DNA of 64,000 nucleotides from Brevibacterium sp. 'Marine' (GCF_012844365.1 NZ_CP051626.1:434001-498000), one strand, 5' to 3'; numbered from the stretch's first letter, positions 42,665 through 51,802 are shown. The notes: generated from the letters alone by a model not told the origin. Translations and numbers: made by a program.

Positions 42665-42721
42665 GAATCAGATGGAGGCACCCGAGGCGGCGCAATGGTG
42701 GTGAGTCAGATCGATCCGCGA

Positions 42722-42755
42722 TGACCTGGTCGATCACTGATGATCGCAGTGGTCA
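42722..42755 (-). promoter_or_regulatory. hairpin in the erm leader, possible attenuator
   Basis: TGACC pairs with GGTCA, and inside it CGATCA pairs with TGATCG, with ACTG/ACCA internal bulges. An alternative pairing is CACTG with CAGTG. It lies 58-91 nt before the erm start and its first bases are the stop codon of a short reading frame (42753-42788). Confidence 0.55.
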
Positions 42756-42788
42756 GGGGATCGGAATGGGATCAGCCGATTGCCGCAT
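42753..42788 (-). CDS. possible erm leader peptide (uORF)
   Basis: An 11-codon frame reading MRQSADPIPIP then TGA. Its stop codon is also the start of the 42722-42755 hairpin. A leader peptide ending at the base of a hairpin is the standard layout for inducible erm genes. No strong ribosome-binding site precedes it (GGAGAG is about 16 nt away), and the frame remains open upstream with a possible TTG start. Confidence 0.4.
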   Translation of the reverse strand: MRQSADPIPIP

Positions 42789-42910
42789 CGCCCGGATGCC
42801 GAGGGCTCTCCGGGAGGACAACGCGCTTGCAGAGGTGATCAGGGTGACCGTCGTCGGTCAGCCGATCGCAGAAGAATCCGTCCGGCGCGCTGTCAGGCGC
42901 TGCGGTGACG

Positions 42911-42916
42911 AATATA
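42911..42916 (-). promoter_or_regulatory. -10 box of the erm transcript
   Basis: TATATT on the minus strand in an otherwise GC-rich region would place the transcript start near 42904 and give a leader of about 240 nt. No good -35 hexamer is visible, as in some activator-dependent resistance promoters. The 42665-43119 interval contains no other gene. Confidence 0.45.
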
Positions 42917-43006
42917 GAAGCAAGGCGCAGTCATTGCGCTGCTGTTCAATGTTCCCATGCCGAACAAGATAGCACAGGGAGTTTTGCCGAGACCAGGGTT
43001 CGGCCG

Positions 43007-43046
43007 AAAAACGCCCCGCCGACTTCGTGTGGAAGCCGGCGGGGCG
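43007..43046 (-). terminator. intrinsic terminator after pit
   Basis: On the minus strand a 15-bp GC-rich stem (43032-43046 with 43012-43026, one mismatch, 5-nt loop) is followed by TTTTT (43011-43007). This is the clearest U-tract terminator in the window. It lies about 70 bp after the pit stop. Confidence 0.85.
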
Positions 43047-43119
43047 GAGGCTCGGATCCGCTCGACACGATGTCTGGCACGCGGTCCGGGGAACGCTCAT
43101 GAGCGTTCGTGTCAGTGGG

Positions 43120-44622
43120 TCAGCCCATCATGGTGCGCAGGGCGATGACGCCGACCGAACCGATGGCCGCGGCGGCCGGAAGGGTGATGATCCATGCCAG
43201 TGCGATCGGCTTCATGAGCTTCCAGTTCGCCGAACGGTTGACCAGACCGACGCCGATGATCGCACCGATGAGGATATGCGTCGACGACACCGGCAGACCA
43301 CTCACCGAGGCGGCCATGACGATTCCCGCGGCAGCGAGCTCCGCGGCGAATCCGGAGGCTGGGTGGATCTCGGTGAGTTTCGTGCCGACGGTGGCAATGA
43401 CCTTGCGGCCGATGAACCAGAGACCGACGATGAGTGCGATGCCGCAGGTGAGCATGGCTGCGAACGGCACGGTCGCCTCACCGCTGATGCTGTCGGTGCG
43501 GAGCACATCGAGGACGGCTGCGAAGGGGCCGACGGCGTTGGCGATGTCGTTCGACCCGTGGCTGAAGGCGAATGCGGAGGCGGTGAACACCTGCATCCAG
43601 GAGAACAGGATGTAGGTCGCACGGGGAACCGTCTGCTTGCGCAGGGTCTTGGCGAAGACGAACACGGCCAGCCACACGGCCGCGCCGATCATCGCCATGA
43701 TGAGCAGGCCGCCGACCGTGGTCACGCTCATGTCGAGGTTCTTCAGGCCCTTGAACAGCAACATTGCAGTGATGATGACCGCGCCGCCGGCGGCGATGAG
43801 GGGAACCCACCGCTGCAGAGCCGAATGAGAGCCGATCGACCCTTCGCCGGTGGGGGCATCCTCGGTGGCGGCGTCGATCTGCGCGTCGACGGACCCCTCG
43901 GCTGCGGAGACCGGGGCGAGCATATGCGGCTTGAGCGTGTGCGACAGTGACGTGCCGAGCACGTACTTCTTGATCAGCCCGTAGATGATGAACGCGGCGA
44001 GTCCGCCGAGGGCGGGGGAGAGCACCCAGGAGATCGCGATCTGACCGACCTCGGACCACTGCACCATGGCGAGTCCGCCGGTGCCGGTGACGAAGCCGAT
44101 CGTCAGAGACGCACCGATGATGCCGCCGATGATCGCATGCGTCGTCGACACCGGCCAGCCCATCCGGGTCGCCACGAGCAGCCACACTGCTGCGCCGAGG
44201 AGGGCTGCCATCATGATGAAGGCGAAGTCCATCGGATTGATCGCGACCCCGCTGAGGTCGACGATGCCGCTCTTGACCGTGTCGGTGACATTCCCGCCGG
44301 CCAGCAGGGCGCCGCTGACCTCGAAGATCGCGGCCACGAGCAGCGCCTGCTTCATCGTCAGGGTGCCGGCGCCGACCGAGGTGCCGAAGGCGTTGGCGAC
44401 ATCGTTGCCGCCGATGTTGAACGCCATGAAGGCGCCGAAGATGACCGTGGTGACGAGCACCATGCGGGGAGCGTCCCGGCCCACGAAGTCGAAGGACCAC
44501 AGGGTGAAGGCGATGAGGGTGATCGCCAGCAGCCCACCGAAGGCCAGATGCCAGAGGCGGTCGTTGCTGCGGCCGACGGCAGGCGGCGGAGTGTGGCGCT
44601 CCGGGGCCAGAACCTGGGTCAT
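43120..44622 (-). CDS. pit: PiT-family inorganic phosphate transporter
   Basis: A 500-residue transporter with two copies of the PiT signature: [22 protein letters not shown] (about 65) and [20 protein letters not shown] (about 360), typical of the duplicated fold. A hydrophilic loop of about 50 residues lies between the halves. It moves metal-phosphate with H+ or Na+. A PHO-box-like direct repeat upstream suggests control by the PhoR-PhoP system. Confidence 0.92.
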   Translation of the reverse strand: MTQVLAPERHTPPPAVGRSNDRLWHLAFGGLLAITLIAFTLWSFDFVGRDAPRMVLVTTVIFGAFMAFNIGGNDVANAFGTSVGAGTLTMKQALLVAAIFEVSGALLAGGNVTDTVKSGIVDLSGVAINPMDFAFIMMAALLGAAVWLLVATRMGWPVSTTHAIIGGIIGASLTIGFVTGTGGLAMVQWSEVGQIAISWVLSPALGGLAAFIIYGLIKKYVLGTSLSHTLKPHMLAPVSAAEGSVDAQIDAATEDAPTGEGSIGSHSALQRWVPLIAAGGAVIITAMLLFKGLKNLDMSVTTVGGLLIMAMIGAAVWLAVFVFAKTLRKQTVPRATYILFSWMQVFTASAFAFSHGSNDIANAVGPFAAVLDVLRTDSISGEATVPFAAMLTCGIALIVGLWFIGRKVIATVGTKLTEIHPASGFAAELAAAGIVMAASVSGLPVSSTHILIGAIIGVGLVNRSANWKLMKPIALAWIITLPAAAAIGSVGVIALRTMMG

Positions 44623-44979
44623 TCGTTCTCCTAGCGGAATTCAGTCGATGAGGCAGTGTCTGTCTGCCTCCATGATTCGCAGGTCGAATGACCGCCAGGT
44701 TACGGCGAAGGTGAACGGACGGTGAACACCACTTCCGAGGCTCACGAAATGCTCATGCACAATCGGTAGGTTTCGCCGTCCGTTCACGCAATGTTCCAGG
44801 TCAGGTGCTATGTCAGTGGTCCCTTTCAGGGAGGTGGGGCAGGGGTGTGCTGGGGGCCAAGATTCGCTGTGTGACAATGACCACTGCAGCCCGAAACGTG
44901 GGTAAGACTGAGCCCGGATCCGCATCTGCGCGGACCCGGGCTCAAATGAAGTGGGAGAAGCTCGCCGAGGCGGCCGGAA
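44623..44979. other. 357-bp non-coding region before pit
   Basis: Contains the PHO-box-like repeat (44706-44727) and a further CGTTCACG at about 44783, but no credible gene. The short frames here lack ribosome-binding sites and family features. Confidence 0.5.
44706..44727 (-). promoter_or_regulatory. PHO-box-like direct repeat before pit
   Basis: Read on the minus strand: GTTCACCGTCC (44727-44717) directly followed by GTTCACCTTCG (44716-44706), two 11-bp units of the Streptomyces PhoP-box type. It lies about 85-105 bp before the pit ATG. Confidence 0.6.
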
Positions 44980-45576
44980 TCAGTCGATGATCTCCCCGCG
45001 GATGACATCGCCGCCGCCGTCGTCGGGACGATTGCGGTGCGGGTCGGTTCTCATCTGCCGGTCGACTCTGCGCAGGCGACGGCCGAGGGCGATGAGGGCG
45101 AGACCGACGAGGATGATGAATCCGGCGAGGGTGAAGATCAGTGCGGTCACTCCGGCGCCCGGGGCGAAGAGGAAGAAACCGCCGAGGATGATGCCCAGCA
45201 CCCCGATGGCGGTGAGCACCCACCAGGACCTGACACCCATCCGGCGGATGAAGAAGGACATGGTGAGGGCGAGGAAGCTGAAGAAGATGATCGCGAACCC
45301 GGTCAGGACGGTGACCATGGACGCGAACAGCATCGGGGTGAGGAAGATGAGCACGCCGAGGAGGATGAGCAGAACCGCACGTGTGACCATGCTGCCGGTG
45401 CGGCCTCCGCGCGGTGCGAAGACGAGGGAGGAGACGGCGATGACGGCGAGCCAGCAGGCGAAGATCCGCACCACCACCTCGGCGGAGGAGCCGGGCCAGA
45501 CCATCATCAGCGCACCCATCACGAGGGCGATGACGCCGTTGACGATGACTGTTCTTCCAGTGCGCTTGAGGTCCAT
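44980..45576 (-). CDS. HdeD-like (DUF308) membrane protein
   Basis: A 198-residue protein with six hydrophobic segments in three hairpins, the usual DUF308/HdeD pattern (IALVMGALMMVWPGSSAEVVVRIFACWLAVIAVSSLVF). C-terminal residues are charged. TAGGCT lies 6 nt before the ATG, so a leaderless start is likely. The E. coli relative protects against acid; the role here is unknown. Confidence 0.8.
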   Translation of the reverse strand: MDLKRTGRTVIVNGVIALVMGALMMVWPGSSAEVVVRIFACWLAVIAVSSLVFAPRGGRTGSMVTRAVLLILLGVLIFLTPMLFASMVTVLTGFAIIFFSFLALTMSFFIRRMGVRSWWVLTAIGVLGIILGGFFLFAPGAGVTALIFTLAGFIILVGLALIALGRRLRRVDRQMRTDPHRNRPDDGGGDVIRGEIID

Positions 45577-45618
45577 GCACCCAGCCTAGTCCTCGGGTTT
45601 GGACAGACGCTGAAGACG

Positions 45619-46653
45619 TCAGGCGTGCCCGAGGTGCTCCTCCTGTTCGGTCGTGCCGGACCGGTCGGCCGACTCCGATGTGCTCCGTTCCTGTTCCGGC
45701 ATGTCCGAGGTCACGCGCTCCTGCTCGGGCATCAGCCCGGTGAGCTTGAGCGATTCGGACATGGCCTGGACGATGGCGTCGAGGTCGGCCGGGGCACTCG
45801 TCGTCGCGTCCGATTCGGACCGATCGGCCGCCTCGGCGGGGGTGTCCGTCTCTGCCTCCGTGGTCGGCCTCGCTCCCGCTGCGGTGGTGAGAGGAGCGGC
45901 AGGGGTGCTGTTCTCGAGGAAGCGGAGCAGTTCGACGGGGAAGGGCAGGACCAGGGTCGAGTTCCGTTCCGCGGCGACCTCGACGATGGTCTGGAGCAGG
46001 CGCAGCTGCAGGGCGGAGGGCGTGTGGGCCATGGCCTCGGACGCCTGGGCGAGCTTGTTCGACGCCTGCAGCTCACCATCGGCGATGATGACCCGGGAAC
46101 GGCGTTCGCGTTCGGCTTCGGCTTGGCGCGACATCGAGCGTTTCATCGTCTCCGGCAGGGCGACGTCCTTGATCTCGACGCGGTCGATGTGGACGCCCCA
46201 GTCCACGGCGGGGCTGTCGATCATGATCGCCAGACCCTGGTTGAGGCGTTCGCGGTTGGTCAGCAGGTCATCGAGCTCGCTCTGGCCGATGATCGAGCGC
46301 AGCGAGGTCTGGGCGACCTGGCCGACGGCGAGCTGATAGTCCTCGACGTCGACGACGGCCTTGCGTGGGTCGACGACCTTGAAATAGATGACCGCGTCGA
46401 CGCGGACGGTGACGTTGTCGCGGGTGATGCCCTCCTGCGCGGGAATCGGCATGGTCACGATCTGGAGGTTGACCTTCTCGAGTTTGTCGACGAAGGGGAC
46501 GATCGCGGTCATCCCGGGCGGACGGGGCTCGGCATTGACTCTGCCGAGGCGGAAGACCACCCCACGCTCATACTGCTTGACGATCTTCAGGCTGTTTCCC
46601 AGCGTGATTGCTCCGAGGGCGACAAGTGCGGCGAGGATACTGAGCGCCAACAT
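45619..46653 (-). CDS. SPFH/slipin-type membrane protein
   Basis: A 344-residue protein: one N-terminal membrane segment, then KIVKQYERGVVFRLGRV, the SPFH domain with DNVTVRVDAVIYFKVVDPRKAV, and a coiled-coil RQAEAERERRSRVIIADGE. The Glu/Ser-rich C-terminal tail holds a duplicated MPEQER. TAGAAT and an AAAGGAGG ribosome-binding site precede it. Slipins organise membrane microdomains. It has no NfeD partner beside it. Confidence 0.88.
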   Translation of the reverse strand: MLALSILAALVALGAITLGNSLKIVKQYERGVVFRLGRVNAEPRPPGMTAIVPFVDKLEKVNLQIVTMPIPAQEGITRDNVTVRVDAVIYFKVVDPRKAVVDVEDYQLAVGQVAQTSLRSIIGQSELDDLLTNRERLNQGLAIMIDSPAVDWGVHIDRVEIKDVALPETMKRSMSRQAEAERERRSRVIIADGELQASNKLAQASEAMAHTPSALQLRLLQTIVEVAAERNSTLVLPFPVELLRFLENSTPAAPLTTAAGARPTTEAETDTPAEAADRSESDATTSAPADLDAIVQAMSESLKLTGLMPEQERVTSDMPEQERSTSESADRSGTTEQEEHLGHA

Positions 46654-46749
46654 GTCGAATCGCCTCCTTTGACGATTGACTGTCCGGTCTATTCTACGCC
46701 TGTGCGGCGCGGAAAGACCGGGCTCGGAGGGAACGTGGAGGCGGGGCGC

Positions 46750-47532
46750 TCATGCCTCTCGGGCGAGCAGTCGTTTGCCGGCCGGGTAGGCGTCGAGGGC
46801 ACGGGGCAGGCTGACGCGGCGGCCGGAGGCGAAGGTTGCGAGCACGCGTCCGGTGTCCGAATGCTCCTCGCCGATTCCGGCGGGTTCGAGGCCGATGCGA
46901 CGCAGGGTCTGCTTGGCCACCGGCATGGGGGAGTCGAAGACGGTCAGCGCTCCGGCGCGGGCGGCCATGATCCGGTCGGCGACGAGTCCGTAGTGGGTGC
47001 AGCCGAGCACGACGGTCTCCATTCCGGGTCCCATCTGGGTGAAGGCATCCTCGATGGCGGTGTCGATCTTATTCAGGTCGGCGGCGTTGATCGCCTCGGC
47101 CAAGCCGGGGCAGGCGACCTTGGCCACGTGCAGGTCGGCGGCGAAGGAGTCGATGAGGTTCTGCTGATACTCGCTGCCTGTGGTCGCCGGGGTCGCCCAG
47201 ATCGCGAAGTCCTGCCCGGTGCCGGCGGCCATCTTCACCGCCGGGACGGTGCCGATGACGGGGATGGCCGGTTCGTAGCGGGCCCGGACGGCCTCGAGGG
47301 CCTGCACCGAGGCGGTGTTGCAGGCGATGACGATGGCGTCGGGTTCCCAGTCGGCGAGCACCCCGGCCGAATGCAGGGCCCGCTGTTCGAGGGTGTCGGT
47401 GCTCAGACTGCCGTACGGAGTGAAGTCGGGGTCCATCGCTAGGACGAGATCCGCGTCGGGAGCGAGGTTGAACAGCGCGTCGGCGGTGCCGAGGAGTCCG
47501 AGTCCGGAATCGAGCAGGCCGATGCGCGTCAT
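46750..47532 (-). CDS. murI: glutamate racemase
   Basis: A 260-residue Asp/Glu racemase-superfamily protein. LDSGLGLLGTADAL (7-20), IACNTASVQALE and LGCTHYGLVADRI hold the paired catalytic cysteines. It supplies D-glutamate for peptidoglycan. The ATG at 47532 overlaps the HAD gene stop by 4 bp and follows GAAGGGG, so the frames upstream of it are not part of this gene. The N-terminal LLDSGLGLLG differs slightly from FDSGxGGL of classical MurI. Confidence 0.85.
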   Translation of the reverse strand: MTRIGLLDSGLGLLGTADALFNLAPDADLVLAMDPDFTPYGSLSTDTLEQRALHSAGVLADWEPDAIVIACNTASVQALEAVRARYEPAIPVIGTVPAVKMAAGTGQDFAIWATPATTGSEYQQNLIDSFAADLHVAKVACPGLAEAINAADLNKIDTAIEDAFTQMGPGMETVVLGCTHYGLVADRIMAARAGALTVFDSPMPVAKQTLRRIGLEPAGIGEEHSDTGRVLATFASGRRVSLPRALDAYPAGKRLLAREA

Positions 47533-48176
47533 GAAGTCCCCTTCGGGTCGGATGTCGTCGGATCGCCGGTCTTGGCTTCGCCGGTCCTGGCTTCGTCGGT
47601 CTTTGGACTGCTGGCCTTCGGGTAGGCGAACTCCCGGATCTCCTTGAGATGGGCCTTCGTCAGGCCATGGGCGAAGTCCGGGGCGATGAGTTTGAGGCGG
47701 TTGGGCGAGTAGTGGCTGAGGAAGTACTCGCGGGTGGCCGGCCACGCCAGGTCGTCATCGATCCAGATCGCACGACCGTGCTCGTGGGTGGCCAGCCAGT
47801 CCTCCACGGCGCGGGCCTTCCACCACTGCTGCGGATCGTGAGCGAAGCGGTTGTGCGTCTCATCGGGCATTTCGATGACGTCGAAGGAGTTGCGCAGACC
47901 GAACTTCGGTTCGAGTTCGGACTTGCACCGCTGCGACCAGGTCGACAGCCACACGACATCGACCTCATGGGTCTCGACTATACGGTCGAAGAATTCGACG
48001 ACGGACGGCCTGTAGTGGAGTTCGTAATGCCACGCGTGCAGTTTCTTCCGCCCCTCGGCCATGCCGCGCAGCTTGGGCACCGGGTAGGAGTTGAGGACGC
48101 CGTCGACATCGAGGAAGACGGTGACATGGCGAGCCTGCCTGCGTGCCGACACCGGCGCTGCGGATGCTGCAGCCAT
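47529..48176 (-). CDS. HAD-like protein
   Basis: A 215-residue protein with FLDVDGVLNSYPVP (motif I, DxDGV), LSTWSQ (motif II-like Ser/Thr) and WIDDDLAW (motif IV). This arrangement is the HAD-domain group common in actinobacteria. ATG 48176 follows GGAAGGAA. The last 25 residues are low-complexity with a GEAKTGD-type repeat just before murI. It is in the same operon as murI; substrate unknown. Confidence 0.75.
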   Translation of the reverse strand: MAAASAAPVSARRQARHVTVFLDVDGVLNSYPVPKLRGMAEGRKKLHAWHYELHYRPSVVEFFDRIVETHEVDVVWLSTWSQRCKSELEPKFGLRNSFDVIEMPDETHNRFAHDPQQWWKARAVEDWLATHEHGRAIWIDDDLAWPATREYFLSHYSPNRLKLIAPDFAHGLTKAHLKEIREFAYPKASSPKTDEARTGEAKTGDPTTSDPKGTS

Positions 48177-48310
48177 GATTCCTTCCCGTGAGCTCGGGCG
48201 TTCGGTCCGCTGTCGGGACCGGTCGCGCGCTATTCTGGGGGCAGATCGCGCCGCCCGCACCAGACGAACACCGTCGAGTTTACCGCCGAGAGCATCAAGA
48301 GGCCGAGTCC

Positions 48311-49060
48311 ATGTACCGAGAAACCCGGATCCCGCGCCTATGGGCGAGCCTGTGGGTCTCGGTTCCCGACACGGCGGATACCCTCGCCGAGGCGGCCGAC
48401 CCGGCCCGTCGCAACCTCACTTTCGGGCTGGCTGCCGTGCATTCTCCAGCTCCCTCGCTCATCGTCCCCGACGGATGCATGGATCTCATCGTCATCGACG
48501 GACGGATCGTCATCGCCGGCGCCGATTCCACGGCACGGATGTTCCACGGTTCGGCCGCACCGACGGTGGGTCTGCGCTTCGACTCCGGCGTGCTTCCGCA
48601 GCTGCTGACCACCTCGGCGGGGGAACTGGCCGATCGGGTGACAGCCCTCGACGCGGTGATCGGCGGCAGCCATTCCGGGGCCCCGAACGTCGGTGAGGCA
48701 GGGGCCGCCTCGGTGGCGGGATCCGCTCGGGTGCTGCTCGATACGGCCGGCGATCTGGCCGACCGAGCAATGCTGGATCTGCGGCCGATGGCCCTGGCTC
48801 GGGCCTTGGACGTGCGCTCAAGTTCGCCTGCCCACACCGTCACCGAGGCGGCCGCGGAGTTCGCGTACTCACCGCGGCAGCTGCGCCGACTGAGCGCGGA
48901 ATGGTTCGGCTACGGACCTAAGCACCTGGCGAAGATCCTGCGTTGGCGGGCCGCGCGAGACCTCATCGATGCGGGCCGGTCGCGCACGGCGGCCGCGGCC
49001 GAGGTCGGGTATGCCGACGCCGCTCACCTGCGAAGAGACGAGCGCTCGCTCATCGGATGA
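48311..49060 (+). CDS. AraC-family regulator, shortened C-terminus
   Basis: A 249-residue protein. The N-terminal domain has VPDGCMDLIVIDGRIVIAGADSTARMFHG, typical of a group of actinobacterial AraC proteins. Two HTH motifs follow (TVTEAAAEFAYSPRQLRRLSAEWFGYGPKHLAKILR; AAAAEVGYADAAHLRRD). The usual ~15 residues after the second recognition helix (R.LTGLTPS..) are missing; the stop follows RSLIG, and 40 bp later the palindromic element at 49103 begins. DNA binding could be impaired. Confidence 0.75.
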   Translation: MYRETRIPRLWASLWVSVPDTADTLAEAADPARRNLTFGLAAVHSPAPSLIVPDGCMDLIVIDGRIVIAGADSTARMFHGSAAPTVGLRFDSGVLPQLLTTSAGELADRVTALDAVIGGSHSGAPNVGEAGAASVAGSARVLLDTAGDLADRAMLDLRPMALARALDVRSSSPAHTVTEAAAEFAYSPRQLRRLSAEWFGYGPKHLAKILRWRAARDLIDAGRSRTAAAAEVGYADAAHLRRDERSLIG

Positions 49061-49102
49061 GGGTGCGCTCTAGGCGTCCGTCCCACCAGCCCGCCCACCC
49101 AT

Positions 49103-49164
49103 TTACTACCCGACGGGGGCCCAGCAACCTCGCGCGAGGTTGCTGGGCCCCCGTCGGGTAGTAA
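49103..49164. repeat. 62-bp perfect palindrome, copy 1 of a mobile-like palindromic element
   Basis: Arms 49103-49133 and 49134-49164 are exact reverse complements with no loop; the centre is CCTCGCGCGAGG. It ends at the VOC gene stop codon (49165) and starts 42 bp after the AraC stop. A diverged copy lies inside etfA at 58320-58373, and the shared homology includes the flank CATTTACTACC. Confidence 0.9.
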
Positions 49165-49572
49165 TTAGGAGTTGAGGGCGGCGAAGAGGTCGACCTTGTT
49201 ACCGTCGGGATCGGAGACCACTGCGTAGCGCTGCCCCCAGAATGCGTCCCAGGGTTCGTGGACGACTCCGGCCACGGGACCGGAGTTCTCAGCGCCACGG
49301 CCGGTGAGCCGGGCGAATGTCGCATCGACCGCCTCGGCGGTGGAGCAGTCGAAGGCCAAGGACATCGTGTGTCCGCCCGTCGGCCGGGTCCATTCGGGGT
49401 CGATGCCGAGTATGACCGCCTCGGTGTCGAGCAGGACCCGCAGGGACCCGGAGGTGAACTCGGTGTGCGGGGCGTCCGGGCCGCCGTCGGCGAGCTCGAG
49501 GCCGAGCGCGGAGTAGAAGGTGATGGCGGCGGGCATGTCTGCGGTGATGATGGAGATCGCGTCGAGTTTCAT
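49165..49572 (-). CDS. VOC-family protein
   Basis: A 135-residue protein with the VOC pattern AITFYSALGLELADGGPDAPHTEF, TMSLAFDCSTAEAVDATFARL and WGQRYAVVSDPDGNKVDLFA. TAGTCT lies 6 nt before the ATG: leaderless. The stop codon directly touches the palindrome at 49103-49164, which probably also ends its transcript. Function unknown. Confidence 0.8.
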   Translation of the reverse strand: MKLDAISIITADMPAAITFYSALGLELADGGPDAPHTEFTSGSLRVLLDTEAVILGIDPEWTRPTGGHTMSLAFDCSTAEAVDATFARLTGRGAENSGPVAGVVHEPWDAFWGQRYAVVSDPDGNKVDLFAALNS

Positions 49573-49662
49573 GACTTCAGACTATGCGGACGGTTGGTGG
49601 CGCGGCTTGAACGAATCGGCCATGGTTGCGGCGCCAGGTGTCAGAGTGAAGCGGTTCGCGCC

Positions 49663-50058
49663 TCAGTCCTGCAGGTAGGGTTCGAAGACTGCACGCAGTT
49701 CGGGGGTAAGAGGGGACGGCTTCTGAGTCTCCCGGTCGATGTGGACGAGGACGCAGTCGTGGTCGAAGACCTGACGTCCGTCCTGGTCGCCGCGAGTGTT
49801 GACGGTGAACGAGGAGTTGCCGAGCTTCTTCACCGTCACGGTCATCTTCAGCTCGGGGCCGTACATGACGGGGATGAGGTAGTCGATGGTCTGGCGGGCG
49901 ACGAGCAGCCCGCCGCCGGTGATGTGACCGGCCCGGATCTCATGCATCCAGCGCACACGGCATTCCTCGATGAGCGTGATCATCCGTGCGTTGTTGACGT
50001 GGCCGAGCAGGTCCTGGTCCGACCAGCGCACTTCTGGTGAGAGTTCGAATGTGGCCAT
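49663..50058 (-). CDS. acyl-CoA thioesterase (4HBT hot-dog family)
   Basis: A 131-residue single hot-dog domain. RWSDQDLLGHVNNARMITLIEECRVRWM contains the Asp/His/Asn active-site region of 4-hydroxybenzoyl-CoA thioesterase-like enzymes. The ATG follows GGAGG with a 6-nt gap. Substrate unknown. Confidence 0.82.
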   Translation of the reverse strand: MATFELSPEVRWSDQDLLGHVNNARMITLIEECRVRWMHEIRAGHITGGGLLVARQTIDYLIPVMYGPELKMTVTVKKLGNSSFTVNTRGDQDGRQVFDHDCVLVHIDRETQKPSPLTPELRAVFEPYLQD

Positions 50059-50371
50059 GACTGCCTCCGTGAGCTGATGGGGAATTGTGTCTGAACGATC
50101 GTTCCATAGTTAACCAGGCGGCCGGCACCAACGGAAATTCTCAGGTCGGCGGATATCTGCAATCAGCGAGATCAGATTTGATTTATCCAGAAGAAGTAGA
50201 AATTTTAACTATAAAGTGTTTAGATTAAGGGAGATGATCCCGTATCGGACAGATCGGTTCGAATGAATCGTATGCGATACGGGAGGAAGCGTGCTCGGCC
50301 CACGATGCGTGAATCATCTGTTGCGCTGCGTGAGCCCCGAACGCCTCCGTGCACAAGGGAAAGGGGCACAG
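50059..50371. other. 313-bp AT-rich intergenic region before the aldehyde dehydrogenase
   Basis: The stretch 50150-50230 is distinctly AT-rich (many TTTA, TATA and AAATT runs) in contrast to its surroundings. It holds the promoter of the dehydrogenase pair and the inverted repeat at 50239-50283. Confidence 0.55.
50239..50283. promoter_or_regulatory. inverted repeat upstream of the aldehyde dehydrogenase gene
   Basis: CCCGTATCG (50239-50247) and CGATACGGG (50275-50283) are perfect complements with a 27-nt spacer. Two half-sites about 36 bp apart on centre suit a dimer or looped operator. The regulator is not known. Confidence 0.5.
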
Positions 50372-51802
50372 ATGACAGACACCGCAAGCACACAAGGTTT
50401 CACATTCGAATCGCTGCTCGAAGCGGTTCAGCCGGAGACCGGCGGGCGTGAGATTCTCGACCCGGCCACGGGCGAACTCGTCGGACGCGTATTCGTGCCC
50501 TCCGTATCTGCGCTCGATGAAGCAGTCGCGACGGCAGAACAGGCACAACCGGCTTGGGCAGGTCTCGGCCACGACGAACGCAGTCGACTGCTCGCTCTCG
50601 CCGCTGACGCCGTCGAAGCGAATGCTGAGCCATTGGCGCAGCTGCTCTCCCGCGAACAGGGCAAACCGCTGAACGGCCCCAACGCACGATTCGAGGTCGG
50701 CGCCTGCGCCAGTTGGCTGCGGGCCACGGCTTCTTTCGAATTCACCCCCGAAGTCCTCGTCGATGATGGGCAGACCTACGCGGAACTCCACTATCGCCCC
50801 CTCGGTGTCGTCGGAGCCATCGGACCGTGGAACTGGCCGATGATGATCAGCGTGTGGCAGCTGGCGCCGGCACTGCGGATGGGCAACTCCGTGATCATGA
50901 AACCCTCGGAGTACACGCCGCTGTCAGTTCTGGCACTCGCCGAGGTGCTCAACACAGTCCTGCCCGAAGGCGTCCTGCAGGTCGTGGCCGGAGACGGAGC
51001 GGTCGGCGAGGCGATGTCGACCCACTCCGACATCGATAAGATCATGTTCACCGGTTCGATCTCGACCGGCAAGGCGATCATCGGTTCGTCGGCCGGCAAC
51101 GTGAAGCGACTGACGATGGAGCTCGGCGGCAACGACGCAGGAATCGTTCTGCCGGACGCCGACCCGAAGGCCATCGCCGAAGGACTCTTCTGGGGAGCCT
51201 TCATCAATACCGGACAGACCTGCGCCGCTCTCAAACGGCTCTATGTCCACACCGATATCTACGACGAGGTCTGTCGGGCGCTGACCGATTTCGCTGCAAA
51301 GGTGCCGATGGGCAATGGTCGCGACGAACGCAATGAACTCGGCCCGCTGCAGAACAAGGCCCAGTTCGACATCGTCGATTCTCTCGTCGAATCGGCGAAG
51401 AGCTCCGGCGCGAAGGTCATCCTCGGCGGGGATCCCGATCGTGAGGCCGCCGGGTACTTCTACCCGACGACGCTGATCGCCGATATCGATCCGCAGAACC
51501 CGCTGGTGACCGAAGAACAGTTCGGCCCGGCCCTGCCGATCATCCGGTACGACGACGTCGATGAGGCCGTCGATCTGGCCAACAGCCTCGAGGTGGGGCT
51601 GGGGTCGTCCGTGTGGTCATCGGACCGATCAGCCGCAGTCGAGGTCGCCGCTCGCTTGGAAGCCGGCACCACTTGGATCAATTCCCACGGCGGAATCGAT
51701 CCGCGGATTCCCTTCGGCGGCGCGAAGCAGTCCGGTTACGGTCTCGAATTCGGAGTTCACGGACTCAAGGGGCTGGGTCAGCCGCACGTGGTCGTCGGCT
51801 GA
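50372..51802 (+). CDS. NAD(P)+-dependent aldehyde dehydrogenase
   Basis: A 476-residue ALDH. GPWNWPMM starts the cofactor-binding half, TMELGGNDAGIV contains the general-base Glu, and NTGQTCAALKRLYV holds the catalytic Cys. The ATG at 50372 follows AAGGGG. It is 60 bp upstream of a zinc alcohol dehydrogenase, so together they could oxidise an alcohol to an acid. Substrate unknown. Confidence 0.92.
   Translation: MTDTASTQGFTFESLLEAVQPETGGREILDPATGELVGRVFVPSVSALDEAVATAEQAQPAWAGLGHDERSRLLALAADAVEANAEPLAQLLSREQGKPLNGPNARFEVGACASWLRATASFEFTPEVLVDDGQTYAELHYRPLGVVGAIGPWNWPMMISVWQLAPALRMGNSVIMKPSEYTPLSVLALAEVLNTVLPEGVLQVVAGDGAVGEAMSTHSDIDKIMFTGSISTGKAIIGSSAGNVKRLTMELGGNDAGIVLPDADPKAIAEGLFWGAFINTGQTCAALKRLYVHTDIYDEVCRALTDFAAKVPMGNGRDERNELGPLQNKAQFDIVDSLVESAKSSGAKVILGGDPDREAAGYFYPTTLIADIDPQNPLVTEEQFGPALPIIRYDDVDEAVDLANSLEVGLGSSVWSSDRSAAVEVAARLEAGTTWINSHGGIDPRIPFGGAKQSGYGLEFGVHGLKGLGQPHVVVG

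Noticed and set aside
42858..43100. 80-codon frame upstream of erm
   Set aside because: It overlaps the pit terminator and the erm -10 box and has no ribosome-binding site or homology.
45037..47442. 801-codon plus-strand frame across HdeD, SPFH and murI
   Set aside because: Antisense to three recognisable genes; composition is Gly/Asp/Glu/Arg-rich.
50239..50283. tRNA-like feature around GGTTCGAAT
   Set aside because: The TTCGAAT resembles a T-loop, but there is no acceptor stem or anticodon arm; the inverted repeat is explained better as an operator.
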